Source of the DNA: Nocardia sp. NBC_00565
GTDB taxonomy: Bacteria; Actinomycetota; Actinomycetes; Mycobacteriales; Mycobacteriaceae
Direction of reading: 5' to 3'
DNA: 64,000 bases
NCBI RefSeq assembly: GCF_036345915.1
Contig: NZ_CP107785.1
Span: 7,130,001-7,194,000, forward strand
Shown here one piece after another: positions 48,122 through 57,177 of the stretch. How positions within the stretch are numbered: position 1 is the stretch's first letter; the number at the start of each line of letters is the position of its first letter. The notes under the pieces are model-generated. The model was given only the letters and a program-made list of their open reading frames with translations. It made no database searches and was not told the DNA's origin. The position numbers and the translations under genes are program-made.

Positions 48122-49027
48122 TCATTGTTCGAAGTAGTGGCCTTCTTCGATGTCTGCGATCAGGCCAGGGTGCGTTGGCAGCCAGCCGAGGCGTGCTCGG
48201 GTCAGAGTGCTCGAGGTCGGGCTGTCGATCGAGACCAACGGGGCAAGAAAACTGAAGTGCGAGCTTGCCTGCTCGGCCGTCAGGCTGATGGCTGGGAGCT
48301 CGAGCCGGCGGCCGATGGTCGTTGCGATGTCCCGGAACGGCACACCCTCCTCGGCGACCGCGTGCAGTCGCGTACCGGCCGGGGCTGATTCCACGGCCAG
48401 CCGGAACAGGGTCGCCGCGTCGAGCCGGTGTACGGCGGGCCAGCTGTTCGATCCGTCACCGATATAGGCCGACACACCCTTTTCCCGTGCGATACCGATC
48501 AGGGTCGAGATGAATCCGCGGGTGTCCCCGTGGCCGTGCACGGTCGGCGCCAGCCGTACCGAGGATGAGCGCACGCCACGTTCGCTCATGGCGATGACGG
48601 ACTTCTCGACTGGGAGCCGCGGGGCCGTGAGTGCACTGGGAACGTCGGGGGTCTGTTCGGTGAGCAGGCGTCCCGGCGTGCGGCCGATGACCCCCGAGGT
48701 GACCACGAAGGGCTTATCAGTTCCTGCCAGCTCCGAGCCGATCACCGCGACCGCGTTCAGCTCGGCCTGTGCGCGCGCAACCGGGTCGGTGGTTTCGGAA
48801 ATGTGCTTGTTCGCGGCGTAGATCACGCCGTCCGCGGCGGCGGCTCCGGCACACAAGCTGCCGAGGTCTTCGATGTCACCACGGTGCACATCGGCACCGA
48901 CCCTCGTCAAAGCCGCGGCGGAGGTATCGGAGCGGGCCAGACCCACCACCTTGTGCCCCGCTTCGAGCAACTCGCGGACGACGGCCGATCCGACGTATCC
49001 AGTTGCCCCGGCCACGAATACGCGCAT
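48122..49027 (-). CDS. NAD(P)-binding epimerase/dehydratase-like protein
   Basis: 301 residues from ATG 49027. Extended SDR: MRVFVAGATGYVGSAVV at the N-terminus with GxxGxxG, ARSDTSAAALTRVGADVHRGDIED as the cofactor-specificity region. The usual YxxxK is replaced by PRLPVEKSVIAM at about 150-160, so Lys is present but Tyr is missing, as in atypical SDRs. The substrate is unknown. It is divergent from a LysR gene and is probably controlled by it. Confidence 0.85.
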   Translation of the reverse strand: MRVFVAGATGYVGSAVVRELLEAGHKVVGLARSDTSAAALTRVGADVHRGDIEDLGSLCAGAAAADGVIYAANKHISETTDPVARAQAELNAVAVIGSELAGTDKPFVVTSGVIGRTPGRLLTEQTPDVPSALTAPRLPVEKSVIAMSERGVRSSSVRLAPTVHGHGDTRGFISTLIGIAREKGVSAYIGDGSNSWPAVHRLDAATLFRLAVESAPAGTRLHAVAEEGVPFRDIATTIGRRLELPAISLTAEQASSHFSFLAPLVSIDSPTSSTLTRARLGWLPTHPGLIADIEEGHYFEQ

Positions 49028-49138
49028 GGTGAATATCCCTTGGTTGTTTCGAGTCGACCCGGCGTCAGAAAGGCTGCGGGTTCGTGCCTCAACGCTAAGG
49101 ACGGGAGGTGCGCCGCGTCCAAGACCCGTTTCGCGCAA

Positions 49139-49161
49139 CGTGATACGGAACGGGCATCACG
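49139..49161. promoter_or_regulatory. LysR-type box (T-N11-A)
   Basis: CGTGAT-N11-ATCACG, perfect 6-bp arms, 15 bp before the LysR start and about 110 bp before the epimerase start. Confidence 0.7.
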
Positions 49162-49175
49162 AGTAGAGTGCCGGA

Positions 49176-50075
49176 GTGCCCAGCGTTCCCGCATCCCCGG
49201 TGGACTTCGATCTGCGCCTGGTGCGGTATTTCACGGTCGTGGCCGAGCACGGCAACTTCCACCGCGCGGCGGCCGCGCTGCATATCGCGCAACCGTCGCT
49301 GAGCCGACAGATCAAGCGCCTCGAAGAGCGGCTGGGAGTCCGCCTGCTCGATCGCACGACCCAGGGCAGCCGCCTAACCGAGGCGGGACAGGCCTTCCTG
49401 CCTCGAGCCGAAGCGCTGCTGCACTCCGCTGCGCAGGCCGCCGCGGACGCGCGCGCGGCCGCCGTACCCGGCACCGTCACGATCGGGTACGTGGGCGGCC
49501 TCATCGTTACCGCCGCAGTGCGCGAGCTACGCGGCCGCCATCCCGACGCAGAGGTGCGCACCCGACATCTCGACTGGCGCGATGTGCGTCCGGCCCTGCT
49601 GGAACACCGCGTGGACGCAGTCATCGCCCGGGAGCCGTTCCCGACCGACCAACTGCGGGTGACCATCCTGTACGACGAGCCCCGAGTGCTCTTGGTGCCC
49701 ACGACACATCGCCTTGCGGGCAAGCAGTCGATCAGACTCGCCGACTTCGCCGACGAACCCCTCGTCCGCTACGCAGACGCCGCATACGACGCTTTCTGGC
49801 GAATCGACCCGCGCCCGGACGGCCGCCCAGCACCCGACGGCCCGCTCGTCGAGACGCCTGCGGACAAGCTCGAATCCGTCGCCGACGGCCGGGCGCTCGC
49901 CCTTGCCCCGGCAGGCGGCGGGAACAGCACTGTCCGGCGTGATCTCACGGCCATTCCGGTCGAAGGGATCGAGCCGTGCAAAGTCGTGATCGTGACCCGC
50001 GCCCGCGAGCGCAGTCACCTGGTCACAGCCTTCCGCGAATCAGCCCGCTCTTCATCCCACCGCTTGCGATTCTGA
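49176..50075 (+). CDS. LysR-family regulator of the divergent epimerase-like gene
   Basis: 299 residues from GTG 49176. The HTH reads LVRYFTVVAEHGNFHRAAAALHIAQPSLSRQI and LEERLGVRLLDRT; the effector domain follows from about 95 (GTVTIGYVGGLIVTAAV). A symmetrical T-N11-A box lies in the gap to the divergent epimerase-like gene. It has the classic LysR/target layout, so auto- and divergent control are likely. Confidence 0.9.
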   Translation: MPSVPASPVDFDLRLVRYFTVVAEHGNFHRAAAALHIAQPSLSRQIKRLEERLGVRLLDRTTQGSRLTEAGQAFLPRAEALLHSAAQAAADARAAAVPGTVTIGYVGGLIVTAAVRELRGRHPDAEVRTRHLDWRDVRPALLEHRVDAVIAREPFPTDQLRVTILYDEPRVLLVPTTHRLAGKQSIRLADFADEPLVRYADAAYDAFWRIDPRPDGRPAPDGPLVETPADKLESVADGRALALAPAGGGNSTVRRDLTAIPVEGIEPCKVVIVTRARERSHLVTAFRESARSSSHRLRF

Positions 50076-50081
50076 ACAGCC

Positions 50082-50160
50082 TCAGCGGCAGACGAATTGA
50101 CCGTTAGCGACGCCCTTGGTGAATGCATCCCATTCGTCGGGAGCGAACGAGCGCGAGACC
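50082..50160 (-). pseudogene. Remnant of a DUF397 gene
   Basis: The minus strand reads RSFAPDEWDAFTKGV then ANGQFVCR and a stop at 50082-50084, the usual end of DUF397 proteins. Upstream the frame meets a TAG, and the preceding part continues in another frame as VASPQSRDRSR, like the VRDSKD segment. It looks like a frameshifted, truncated copy. No helix-turn-helix partner is adjacent. Confidence 0.55.
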
Positions 50161-50347
50161 TATCTCTTGACTGGGGTGACGCGACATCAAAATGTCACCA
50201 GTCGGCGTTGCTTTCGGGACCAGCGAAAGGGCCGCACCGCGCGGAAATAGCTTTACGCTATGAACGGCCGCGCACTCGCCCATGAGTGCCCGGCCCTTCT
50301 CAGTCCAGTGAATCCACGTGTCAATCGACCAGTCGAGGAGCAGGACG

Positions 50348-51592
50348 ATGCCTGTTGTGAACATCTGGGGTTCGCTCAGTCCCGCGGCGCGCACCGCATA
50401 TCCCACGCCGCAGGAGCCAGACGATGAGTGGCCCCTCCACGGTGGGACCGCATGGGTCTACTACAGCCCGCTGAACCGGCGGCAACTCGTCAAACCGGTC
50501 ATCCTCGCCGACGGGTTCTCACTGGGTGCGAGTGACCTCGGCGAGCTCTGGGCCGGTCTGGAGAATAACGGGAGATACCGCTTCATCAGCGAGTTGCACG
50601 CGATAGGCCGGGATGTGATCGTGCTGGGCTACGACAACCGGACAGCGTCGATTCTGGACAACGCGAACACCGCCATCGAGTGCATCCAGACCGCTATTCG
50701 CAAGCGTGCCGGTAAGGCGAAACTGGCGGTGGGTGGTTTCAGTATGGGCGGGATGGTGACCCGCTACGCGTTGGCCAAGATGCAGCACGATCCGGAACTG
50801 CCCGACCCCGAGACAAGCGTGTACCTGTCCTACGACACCCCGCATCACGGTGCATGGCTACCGATCTCGATGCAGGCTTTCGCGCATTTCCTCAAGGACA
50901 AGTGGGGTGCGACATCGCCCATCTTCGGCCAGTTCTCCGACCTGATCAACAGCCCGGCCGCGCGGCAGATGTCTCGCTGGCACCTCGGCAAGGTCGGCGA
51001 CAAGCCGGACCAGGCGTCGGAACGACGCACCTTCCTGCAGCAGTTGGATGCGGTGGGCGGATGGCCGCAGGGCATCCGCAGGATCGGTGTCGCCAACGGG
51101 GTCAGGACCGGTGCCGGAAACGGGATCGGTCCCGCGCTGACGGCGGTGAGCGGTCGCGGCGAACTGCTGCTCGACGGCACACTGCGCACCCAGGCACAGG
51201 GTGAGCAGGTCGTGGCCACCCTGCACGCGGCAGAACAACCCCCGATCGAGGTCCACACCGACGGACTACCCGATATCGATGGCGCCCCCGGCGGCCTGTT
51301 CCCCGAGAACCCGGCGCTGCCGGGAAACCCAGCAAGTTTCGGGATGGCCGCTGTGCTCATGGGGTTGCTCGGCTCCGGGGTCGAGTTGCAGTTCAACACC
51401 TCCTGTTTCATTCCCGCCATCAGCGCCGTCGCCACAGGCGAGATCGACAACCGTGACGCGCTGTACAGCGAGATCCGCGACGGCGACAGCGAACTCGACG
51501 CTTTCGCCTGCGCCAGCAAGAACGAGGGACACACCACTATGACTCGGGAACTGGGCGCATGGCTCGTGAACGAGATCGGCGCCAACTCCTGA
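50348..51592 (+). CDS. Alpha/beta hydrolase, lipase-like
   Basis: 414 residues from ATG 50348, with GAGGAGCAGGA upstream. The nucleophile elbow is AVGGFSMGGMVTRYAL with Ser132; VILADGFSLGASD holds the oxyanion turn; a catalytic His candidate lies in SKNEGHTTMTREL near the end. No signal peptide. The size and the large middle region (DTPHHGAWLPISMQAFAHF) resemble PGAP1-like or esterase-type hydrolases. Substrate unknown. The gene stands alone; Pfam placement beyond the fold is uncertain. Confidence 0.75.
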   Translation: MPVVNIWGSLSPAARTAYPTPQEPDDEWPLHGGTAWVYYSPLNRRQLVKPVILADGFSLGASDLGELWAGLENNGRYRFISELHAIGRDVIVLGYDNRTASILDNANTAIECIQTAIRKRAGKAKLAVGGFSMGGMVTRYALAKMQHDPELPDPETSVYLSYDTPHHGAWLPISMQAFAHFLKDKWGATSPIFGQFSDLINSPAARQMSRWHLGKVGDKPDQASERRTFLQQLDAVGGWPQGIRRIGVANGVRTGAGNGIGPALTAVSGRGELLLDGTLRTQAQGEQVVATLHAAEQPPIEVHTDGLPDIDGAPGGLFPENPALPGNPASFGMAAVLMGLLGSGVELQFNTSCFIPAISAVATGEIDNRDALYSEIRDGDSELDAFACASKNEGHTTMTRELGAWLVNEIGANS

Positions 51593-51897
51593 GCACACGG
51601 TGAGCAGATCCACCCACCGCTGAACGTGGCAGCCGCACCGATACGCGTCACGGTGCGGCTGCTCCGTCTCCGCCGCCATGGGTTCGACGATCGATCGACC
51701 ACAGCGTGTTGTTCGTCCCGAGACGTGACGAATCCGGCAGATTCCCAGGCCCGGAATGCCGCTGAACAGCGCTGGGGCTCAGCCGAATACGGCCGATATG
51801 GTCCGCCTGGATACACCAACCGCCGCCGAGTGCCGGTGTCATGGATGGTCGGTAAAGTGAGTTCGACCGCTATCCAGGCTGTACCAGGAGGCATTCG
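51593..51897. other. Gap without a supported gene
   Basis: About 305 bp between the hydrolase and the nitroreductase-like gene. I see a ribosome site AGGAGG at the right end for the downstream gene and no other coding or structured signal. Confidence 0.5.
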
Positions 51898-52242
51898 GTG
51901 AATGCGAAATCTTTCGTGAACGGCTTCAACTCGGTGACGCTGACCTTGACGAATGCACCCGTGGTGGGGTCGCTCATGCGCAAGAGCTTCGTCGAGATCA
52001 GTTACGTGGGCCGCCGTTCCGGCAAAACCTTCAGTACGCCCGTGAACTACCGCCGTTCCGGCGATTCGATCGTCATCGGGGTTGCACTCCCGGATCGAAA
52101 GAGTTGGTGGCGCAACTTCACCGATGAAGGCGGCCCGATCACGCTGCACCTCGAGGGCGGCGACCGGCATGGTCACGCGCTCGCAGATCGTGACGAGCGC
52201 GGGCGGGTCACGGTCCGTGTTCGCCTGGACGATTCGCACTGA
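51898..52242 (+). CDS. Deazaflavin (F420)-dependent nitroreductase-like protein
   Basis: 114 residues from GTG 51898 with a perfect AGGAGG. The split-barrel Ddn/DUF385 pattern is seen: VEISYVGRRSGKTFSTPVNY, then RSGDSIVIGVALPDRKSWWRNF and GPITLHLEGG. Such proteins bind F420H2 and reduce quinones or nitro compounds; this one is slightly short, ending right after the last strand. A single gene, neighbours unrelated. Confidence 0.82.
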   Translation: MNAKSFVNGFNSVTLTLTNAPVVGSLMRKSFVEISYVGRRSGKTFSTPVNYRRSGDSIVIGVALPDRKSWWRNFTDEGGPITLHLEGGDRHGHALADRDERGRVTVRVRLDDSH

Positions 52243-52413
52243 CCAACCCGAACCCTCCTGCCCCCGAACGCAACTGGCGAAGATCATTCATCAACCGGGC
52301 CATCGGAGGGGCCGGAATCTCAGTTCCGTGGCATTTCTTCAGTTTTGTCGTCTCAATGCGTCAGCGGCGAGCTGGTGCCATGGGTGGCCCTCGTCTGGTC
52401 CCCCGGCCGCGCG

Positions 52414-53094
52414 TCAGCTCGAGATGCGGGCTTCGATGCCGTCGAGGAGGAAGTCGAGGCCGGTCCGGAAGGTCTGGTCGGCGTCCAGGTGGGGGCCATC
52501 GTGGACGAGCGAGGCCAGCGCGGGAAATCGGCCGGTGGCGAAGGTTCTCCGCAGATAGGGCCCGAAGGTGGCCTGCCACTGCGTCTGGTCCATCCCGGAG
52601 GCTCGCTCGGCGCGTCGCTCGGTGATCTCCCGGCGTACCGCGCCGATCACGTACGCATTGACCGCGGCGACCGCCGGCACGACGGTGTCCAGGTCGACGC
52701 CGCCCAATGCGGCCAGCACGGCCTCTCCGCTGGCCAGCGTGTTCGGCCCGAGCTGGGGCCGCCCGCCGAGCAGGTCAGCGAGCCATTCGTGCTGGTGAAC
52801 AGCCTGCCGGGTGGTTTCGGCAAGGGAGCGCAGCCCCTCGCGCCAACCGTCTCCGACCGGCCGGATCTCCGCGTGGACCGCATCGACCATCAGGTCGAGC
52901 AACTCCTCTTTGGTGGCGATGTAGCCATACAGCCGCATCGGTCCGACGTCCAGCGCCGCGGCGACCTTGCGCAGTGACACCGCGTCCAGGCCGTCCGCAT
53001 CGGCGAGTTGGATCGCCGCTCGCACGATCCGCTCCCGGCTCAGCGGGGCCAGCACCGGGCGATCGGGCGGCTCCGGCCGCTCCCACACCAACAT
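52414..53094 (-). CDS. TetR-family repressor (TetR_C type) divergent from TetX-like gene
   Basis: 226 residues. The HTH lies after a short leader: LSRERIVRAAIQLADADGLDAVSLRKVAAAL and MRLYGYIATKEELL. The C-terminal region (WREGLRSLAETTRQAVHQHEWLADLLGG onward) is of the tetracycline-repressor C-terminal type. It is divergent from a TetX-like monooxygenase with two palindromes between, so it probably represses that gene and itself. Ligand is unproven; a tetracycline-like or aromatic compound is a reasonable inference. Confidence 0.88.
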   Translation of the reverse strand: MLVWERPEPPDRPVLAPLSRERIVRAAIQLADADGLDAVSLRKVAAALDVGPMRLYGYIATKEELLDLMVDAVHAEIRPVGDGWREGLRSLAETTRQAVHQHEWLADLLGGRPQLGPNTLASGEAVLAALGGVDLDTVVPAVAAVNAYVIGAVRREITERRAERASGMDQTQWQATFGPYLRRTFATGRFPALASLVHDGPHLDADQTFRTGLDFLLDGIEARISS

Positions 53095-53120
53095 GCACCT
53101 GACAGTACATCGCCTGGCGC

Positions 53121-53150
53121 GATACGCTGTATTGAAAGATACGGTGTATC
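53121..53150. promoter_or_regulatory. Tandem operator of the TetR/TetX-like pair
   Basis: GATAC-GCT-GTATT at 53121-53133 and GATAC-GGT-GTATC at 53138-53150; the second is a perfect palindrome and the first differs by one base in its outer arm. They are direct copies spaced by 4 bp and stand next to the AAAGGAG ribosome site. Confidence 0.8.
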
Positions 53151-53162
53151 AAAGGAGAACGC

Positions 53163-54272
53163 ATGACCATCGCCATAGTCGGAGCCGGCTTGGGCGGCTT
53201 GGCCCTTGCCCGGGTCCTGCACGTGAACGCCATCGACGCCGTGGTGTACGAACGTGAATCGTCGCGTGGTGCGCGCGGTCAGGGCGGCATGCTCGACATC
53301 CACTCCGGGCAGCGGGCGCTGCGCGAGGCCGGTCTGATCGACCAGTTCTACGCGATTGCCCGTGGTGAGGGCCAGGACATGCGGCTTCTAGAATCGGACG
53401 GCACCCTGCTGCTGCAGGAGGACACGCCCGAGGACGCCCCGCTTTTGCGACCCGAGGTGGATCGTGCCGATCTGCGTGACCTGCTGCTGGACTCTCTTCC
53501 TGAACACGCGGTGCGCTGGGGGCACGCGTTCGAGTCCGCTGACAACGGCGTGCTGCACTTCGCCGACGGCAGCAGTGCGACGTATGACCTGCTGGTCGGC
53601 GCCGACGGCGCGCAGTCCCGGGTCCGCGCGCTGCTCACCGACGCCCGCCCGGCGCATATCGGCCAGAACGTCGTCGAGGTCGGTATTCCCGACATCGACC
53701 GCACCCACCCCGACCTCGCGGCGATGGTCGGGCGCGGCAACTACTGGGTGCTCGGCAACGGAAAATCGTTGGCGGCGCAGCGCAACGGCGATGGCCGCGT
53801 TCGCATCGGCCTCAGCTTCTACAACACCGCCGAGGACTGGTTCGCCACCAGCGGGATCCCGTTCGACGACCCAGCTGCCGCCCGGGCGCGGCTGATCGAG
53901 CTGTTCGCCGGCTGGGAAGCACGGTTCACCGCACTGATCGCAGCCTGCGACGACACGATCCTGCCCCGGTCGCTCACCACGCTCCCGGTCGGCCTGACCT
54001 GGCCATCGACACCAAGCGTCACACTGCTCGGCGATGCCGCGCACCTGATGCCGCCGGTGGGGGAAGGCGCCAACATGGCGCTGCTCGACGGCGCCCTGCT
54101 CGGCCTCGCACTGGCCGCGCACCCGGACGACTATCCCGCCGCCGTCAAAGAATACGAACGCGAGATGTTCGAACGCACCAGCGCTGCCGCCCGGATGTCC
54201 GCGGACATGCAGGAATTGCTGATGTCGCCGGACGCCAGCCGGAGAATGCTCGAGTTCTTCCAACCGGGCTGA
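53163..54272 (+). CDS. FAD-dependent monooxygenase of the TetX-like group
   Basis: 369 residues from ATG 53163. FAD motif IVGAGLGGLALARVL (5-19), then GQGGMLDIHSGQRALREAGL, which matches the same region of TetX (GQGG-LD-H-GSGQ-A), a mid-domain DLLVGADGAQSRVR, and GDAAHLMPPVGEGANMALLDG. The group hydroxylates tetracyclines or other aromatic polyketides. It is divergent from a tetracycline-repressor-type TetR. Whether it inactivates tetracyclines cannot be read from sequence. Confidence 0.85.
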   Translation: MTIAIVGAGLGGLALARVLHVNAIDAVVYERESSRGARGQGGMLDIHSGQRALREAGLIDQFYAIARGEGQDMRLLESDGTLLLQEDTPEDAPLLRPEVDRADLRDLLLDSLPEHAVRWGHAFESADNGVLHFADGSSATYDLLVGADGAQSRVRALLTDARPAHIGQNVVEVGIPDIDRTHPDLAAMVGRGNYWVLGNGKSLAAQRNGDGRVRIGLSFYNTAEDWFATSGIPFDDPAAARARLIELFAGWEARFTALIAACDDTILPRSLTTLPVGLTWPSTPSVTLLGDAAHLMPPVGEGANMALLDGALLGLALAAHPDDYPAAVKEYEREMFERTSAAARMSADMQELLMSPDASRRMLEFFQPG

Positions 54273-54338
54273 AGGTGACTGAACACGACCAAGCAACCGG
54301 TCGCCCAGCCAGGATCACCCGCGGTTCGGGTCCCCCGG

Positions 54339-54527
54339 TTGTCTCACGGGACGTCACGCGACATGGGTCTCAGCATGGCCTGGGCGCACCTGGTCGACGG
54401 CCGGATCACCGCGCATACCGGAACCATTGACGCGATTGTTCCCGGCGGCTGCCCGTGGATCGGCACCCGCGTAGTGGACGACCGCGCCGACTTCGGTATC
54501 CGGGTGACCTCACCGGAGACACCGTGA
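54339..54527 (+). CDS. Small hypothetical protein, possibly 5'-frameshifted
   Basis: Up to 62 residues (start uncertain; ATG 54363 or 54375 also possible), ending in ITAHTGTIDAIVPGGC and a stop that overlaps the next small gene (TGATG). In another frame a GTG at 54277 with GGTGA context opens VTEHDQATGRPARITRGSGP that runs toward this frame, so the two may be halves of one gene broken by a frameshift. No family recognised. The overlap with the next gene argues that the end is real. Confidence 0.35.
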   Translation: MSHGTSRDMGLSMAWAHLVDGRITAHTGTIDAIVPGGCPWIGTRVVDDRADFGIRVTSPETP

Positions 54528-54745
54528 TGAGCGCTACCGCGTCTCCACGGCCGGACGAGTCCGACGTACACCTGAGCGTGTACCTGCACGGCGCGCGGTT
54601 CGACTTCGCCGCCTGCGTCACCGCCGCATTGATCTTCATCCTCGAACACCAGGCACGCCACTACCTCGGCGCGGTACAGATCATCCCCGGCGACCCCACC
54701 GGACTACCCAGGCTGCCCGGCGAACGCCTCTACCTGGTGCCATGA
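54527..54745 (+). CDS. Small hypothetical protein coupled to the preceding frame
   Basis: 72 residues from ATG 54527. The sequence SVYLHGARFDFAACVTAALIFILEHQAR suggests a short mixed strand-helix fold; no helix is long enough for a membrane anchor with certainty. I recognise no family. The start shares a base with the preceding stop. The stop-codon region is duplicated in tandem just after. It may be a remnant of a mobile or plasmid-like insertion, but that is only inference. Confidence 0.4.
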   Translation: MSATASPRPDESDVHLSVYLHGARFDFAACVTAALIFILEHQARHYLGAVQIIPGDPTGLPRLPGERLYLVP

Positions 54746-54782
54746 AGTCGGGTCGCGCTAGTGCCATGAAGTCGGGTCGCGC
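54737..54782 (+). repeat. Tandem direct repeat at the end of the small gene
   Basis: GTGCCATGAAGTCGGGTCGC GC occurs at 54737-54758 and 54761-54782, a 22-bp exact repeat with a 24-bp period that includes the stop codon of the small gene. Confidence 0.9.
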
Positions 54783-54812
54783 CCGGCCCGGCAAGTGCCG
54801 GGACCGGGCGCG
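54778..54812. terminator. Bidirectional hairpin terminator
   Basis: CGCGCCCGG-CCCGGC / GCCGGG-A-CCGGGCGCG, about 15 paired bases and a small loop, between the small genes and the convergent MFS gene. Confidence 0.75.
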
Positions 54813-54824
54813 ATTCGAACAGTT

Positions 54825-56660
54825 TCACGCGGAACTGGCACCGCCAGACCTCGCACCGTTGGTCGAACCGGCCGTGCCATTCGCGGAGTTCGCCAGCACA
54901 TCCAATGCATCCTCGGACGGACTCAGCATTTCGCCGCCCGCGGTCAACAGACCCGTGCGCTCCACGACATCCGGCCCGGCACCATTCGCCGCCGCGTCAC
55001 CTTTGGCCGCCGCGTCCTTGGCCGCCTCGATTCCGCCGACCGTCCGCAGCGGCACTTCCTTCCAGAACAGCACCAGGATCAGCCCGAGCAGCGCGAGACC
55101 GGCCACAAAAAGGAACACCGTCGACATCGACTCGGCGAAACCGACCTGGAACGGCCGCGCCAGCACCGGATTCAGCTGCTGCACGATCGAGCTGTCCTTC
55201 AGCACCCCGCTGGCCGCCGAAGTATCCTGCGCGAGTAGGCCTTTCGCGAGCGCGGCATCAGCGGGATTGCTGCTGTTCGCGGCCTCGACCACGGCATGCT
55301 GGAATGCCGGATCGGTGGCCGCGGCCTTCATCTCGCTGGAGATATTCGGCGTCAGCTGCGCGAAGAGAATCGAGAGGAATACCGCGACACCCATCGTGCC
55401 GCCGATCTGCCGGAAGAAGGTGGCCGCGGCGGTGGAGACGCCCATATCCTTGGGCGGCAACGCATTCTGCACCGCTATGGTGAGCGGCTGCATGAGATTG
55501 CCGAGTCCGAATCCGGTGCAGGCCATGAAGATCATCGCGAGCCACAGTGGGCTGTCGGCATTCACGAAGTGCAGCAGGAACAGGCCGAGCGTCAACATGG
55601 TCGCGCCGATGAGCGGGAAGATCCGGTAACGACCGGTACGCGAGATCAGCTGGCCGGATACGACCGAACCGGTCATCATCCCGAGCACCATCGGCAGCAT
55701 CTGCAGACCCGCCAGCGTCGGACTGGACCCGCGCACCACCTGCAGGTACTGCGGCAGCAGTGAAATACCGCCGAACATCGCCGAGCCGACCACGACCGAG
55801 ATCACCACGCCGAGCGCGAAGGTCTTGTTGGCGAACATCCGCAGCGGAATCAGCGCCTTATCCCGCATTGCCTTCTCGACCAGCACGAACCCGATGACAC
55901 CGAGCACACCGATCACATAGCAGAGGAGGGATCGTCCACTGCCCCAACCCCATTCGCGCCCCTGCTCGGCGACGATGAGCAGCGGCACCAGGCCGATCGC
56001 GAGCACCAGCACACCCCACCAGTCGACTCGATCAGTGGAATGCGGCCGCTTCGGCAGTTTGAGCACCTTGGAGACGACGCCGAGCGCGATCAGGCCGATC
56101 GGCACATTGACGAGGAAGACCCAGCGCCAGCCGCTGACCCCGAGAATGGTGTCCTGACCGGCGAGCACACCGCCGAGCACCGGACCGATCACGCTGGAGG
56201 TGCCGAACACTGCCAGAAAGTAACCCTGGTACTTGGCGCGCTCCCGCGGACTGACGATATCGCCGAGGATGGTCAGCGCCAGCGACATCAAGCCGCCCGC
56301 GCCGAGTCCCTGGAACGCACGGAACGCCGCGAGCTCGTACATCGACTGCGCGATCGTGCACAGCAGCGAACCGACCACGAAGATCGTGATCGCCGCCATG
56401 AAGAACGGCTTGCGGCCGAACATATCGGACAACTTGCCGTACAGCGGCGTCGCGAGGGTCGCGGTGATCAGGTAGGCCGTGGTCGCCCAGGCCTGCATCG
56501 AATAGCCGTCGAGATCATCGGCGATGGTGCGGATCGCGGTGGAGACAATCGTCTGGTCCAGCGCCGCGAGCAACATGCCGAGCATCAGACCACTGAGAAT
56601 GGTCAGGATCTGGCGGTGGGTGAAACCCGTGGACTCCTCCACGGTGGCCGGTGCGGTCAC
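54825..56660 (-). CDS. DHA2-family MFS drug exporter (EmrB/QacA type)
   Basis: 611 residues, about 14 membrane helices. Motifs: LLAALDQTIVSTAIRTIA (D1 motif of DHA2), GKLSDMFGRKP (motif A), and GPVLGGVLAGQ (motif C, antiporter). A large extracytoplasmic loop (about 445-520, ISSEMKAAATDPAFQHAVV) lies before the last helix, followed by an alanine-rich cytosolic tail of 75 residues. It expels hydrophobic drugs by proton exchange. It is translated with the MarR regulator (ATGA overlap), which likely controls both. Confidence 0.93.
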   Translation of the reverse strand: MTAPATVEESTGFTHRQILTILSGLMLGMLLAALDQTIVSTAIRTIADDLDGYSMQAWATTAYLITATLATPLYGKLSDMFGRKPFFMAAITIFVVGSLLCTIAQSMYELAAFRAFQGLGAGGLMSLALTILGDIVSPRERAKYQGYFLAVFGTSSVIGPVLGGVLAGQDTILGVSGWRWVFLVNVPIGLIALGVVSKVLKLPKRPHSTDRVDWWGVLVLAIGLVPLLIVAEQGREWGWGSGRSLLCYVIGVLGVIGFVLVEKAMRDKALIPLRMFANKTFALGVVISVVVGSAMFGGISLLPQYLQVVRGSSPTLAGLQMLPMVLGMMTGSVVSGQLISRTGRYRIFPLIGATMLTLGLFLLHFVNADSPLWLAMIFMACTGFGLGNLMQPLTIAVQNALPPKDMGVSTAAATFFRQIGGTMGVAVFLSILFAQLTPNISSEMKAAATDPAFQHAVVEAANSSNPADAALAKGLLAQDTSAASGVLKDSSIVQQLNPVLARPFQVGFAESMSTVFLFVAGLALLGLILVLFWKEVPLRTVGGIEAAKDAAAKGDAAANGAGPDVVERTGLLTAGGEMLSPSEDALDVLANSANGTAGSTNGARSGGASSA

Positions 56661-57163
56661 GAATTGTTCTCCGTCTCGATGTCGTACAGGTTCTGGTCCG
56701 CGCGGATGGCCGCGACCATGGCGGGCTTGGCCCGCTCGAAGTCGTCGACGAACTGCCGCAGCAGCCCGGCGAAGGCGGCCCGATCCTGCGGCGTCCAGGC
56801 CGCCATCACCCGGGTCAGGTTCTCGTGCCTGCGCCTGCGGATCCGCTCGGCGACCTCGCGACCGCGCTCGGTGACGACCAGCACGGTGGCGCGGCCGTCG
56901 TTGCGGTCGGCCTGCCGTTCGACCAGATGCCGCTCGACCAGGTGCGCGACGTGCCGGCTGATCGTCGACGCGTCGGAATGCACGGCGTCGGCGAGGGCGC
57001 CCGAGCGCATCGGCCCGTCGCAGAGCAATCGGAACAGGATCGCGAACGCCGCGGGGTCCACGCCGTCCTTCATCCGCAGCTGCCCCGCGGTCCGCTCCCG
57101 GATCCGCTGCAGCCGGGTGAGCTGAATCGCGATCACGTCGACCGACAGCTCGTCCTCATCCAC
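56657..57163 (-). CDS. MarR-family regulator of the MFS exporter
   Basis: 168 residues. Winged HTH: MRSGALADAVHSDASTISRHVAHLVERHLVERQADRNDGRATV in pieces matches the MarR recognition helix and wing. It overlaps the exporter start by four bases and lies first in the transcript, so it is the likely ligand-responsive repressor. A candidate operator is in the AT-rich gap just upstream. Confidence 0.9.
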   Translation of the reverse strand: MDEDELSVDVIAIQLTRLQRIRERTAGQLRMKDGVDPAAFAILFRLLCDGPMRSGALADAVHSDASTISRHVAHLVERHLVERQADRNDGRATVLVVTERGREVAERIRRRRHENLTRVMAAWTPQDRAAFAGLLRQFVDDFERAKPAMVAAIRADQNLYDIETENNS

Positions 57164-57177
57164 TCATCTCACCCTTT

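Noticed and set aside
50845..52287. 480-codon minus frame across the hydrolase and nitroreductase-like genes
   Set aside because: Mostly antisense to two recognisable genes; no motif and serine/proline-rich composition.
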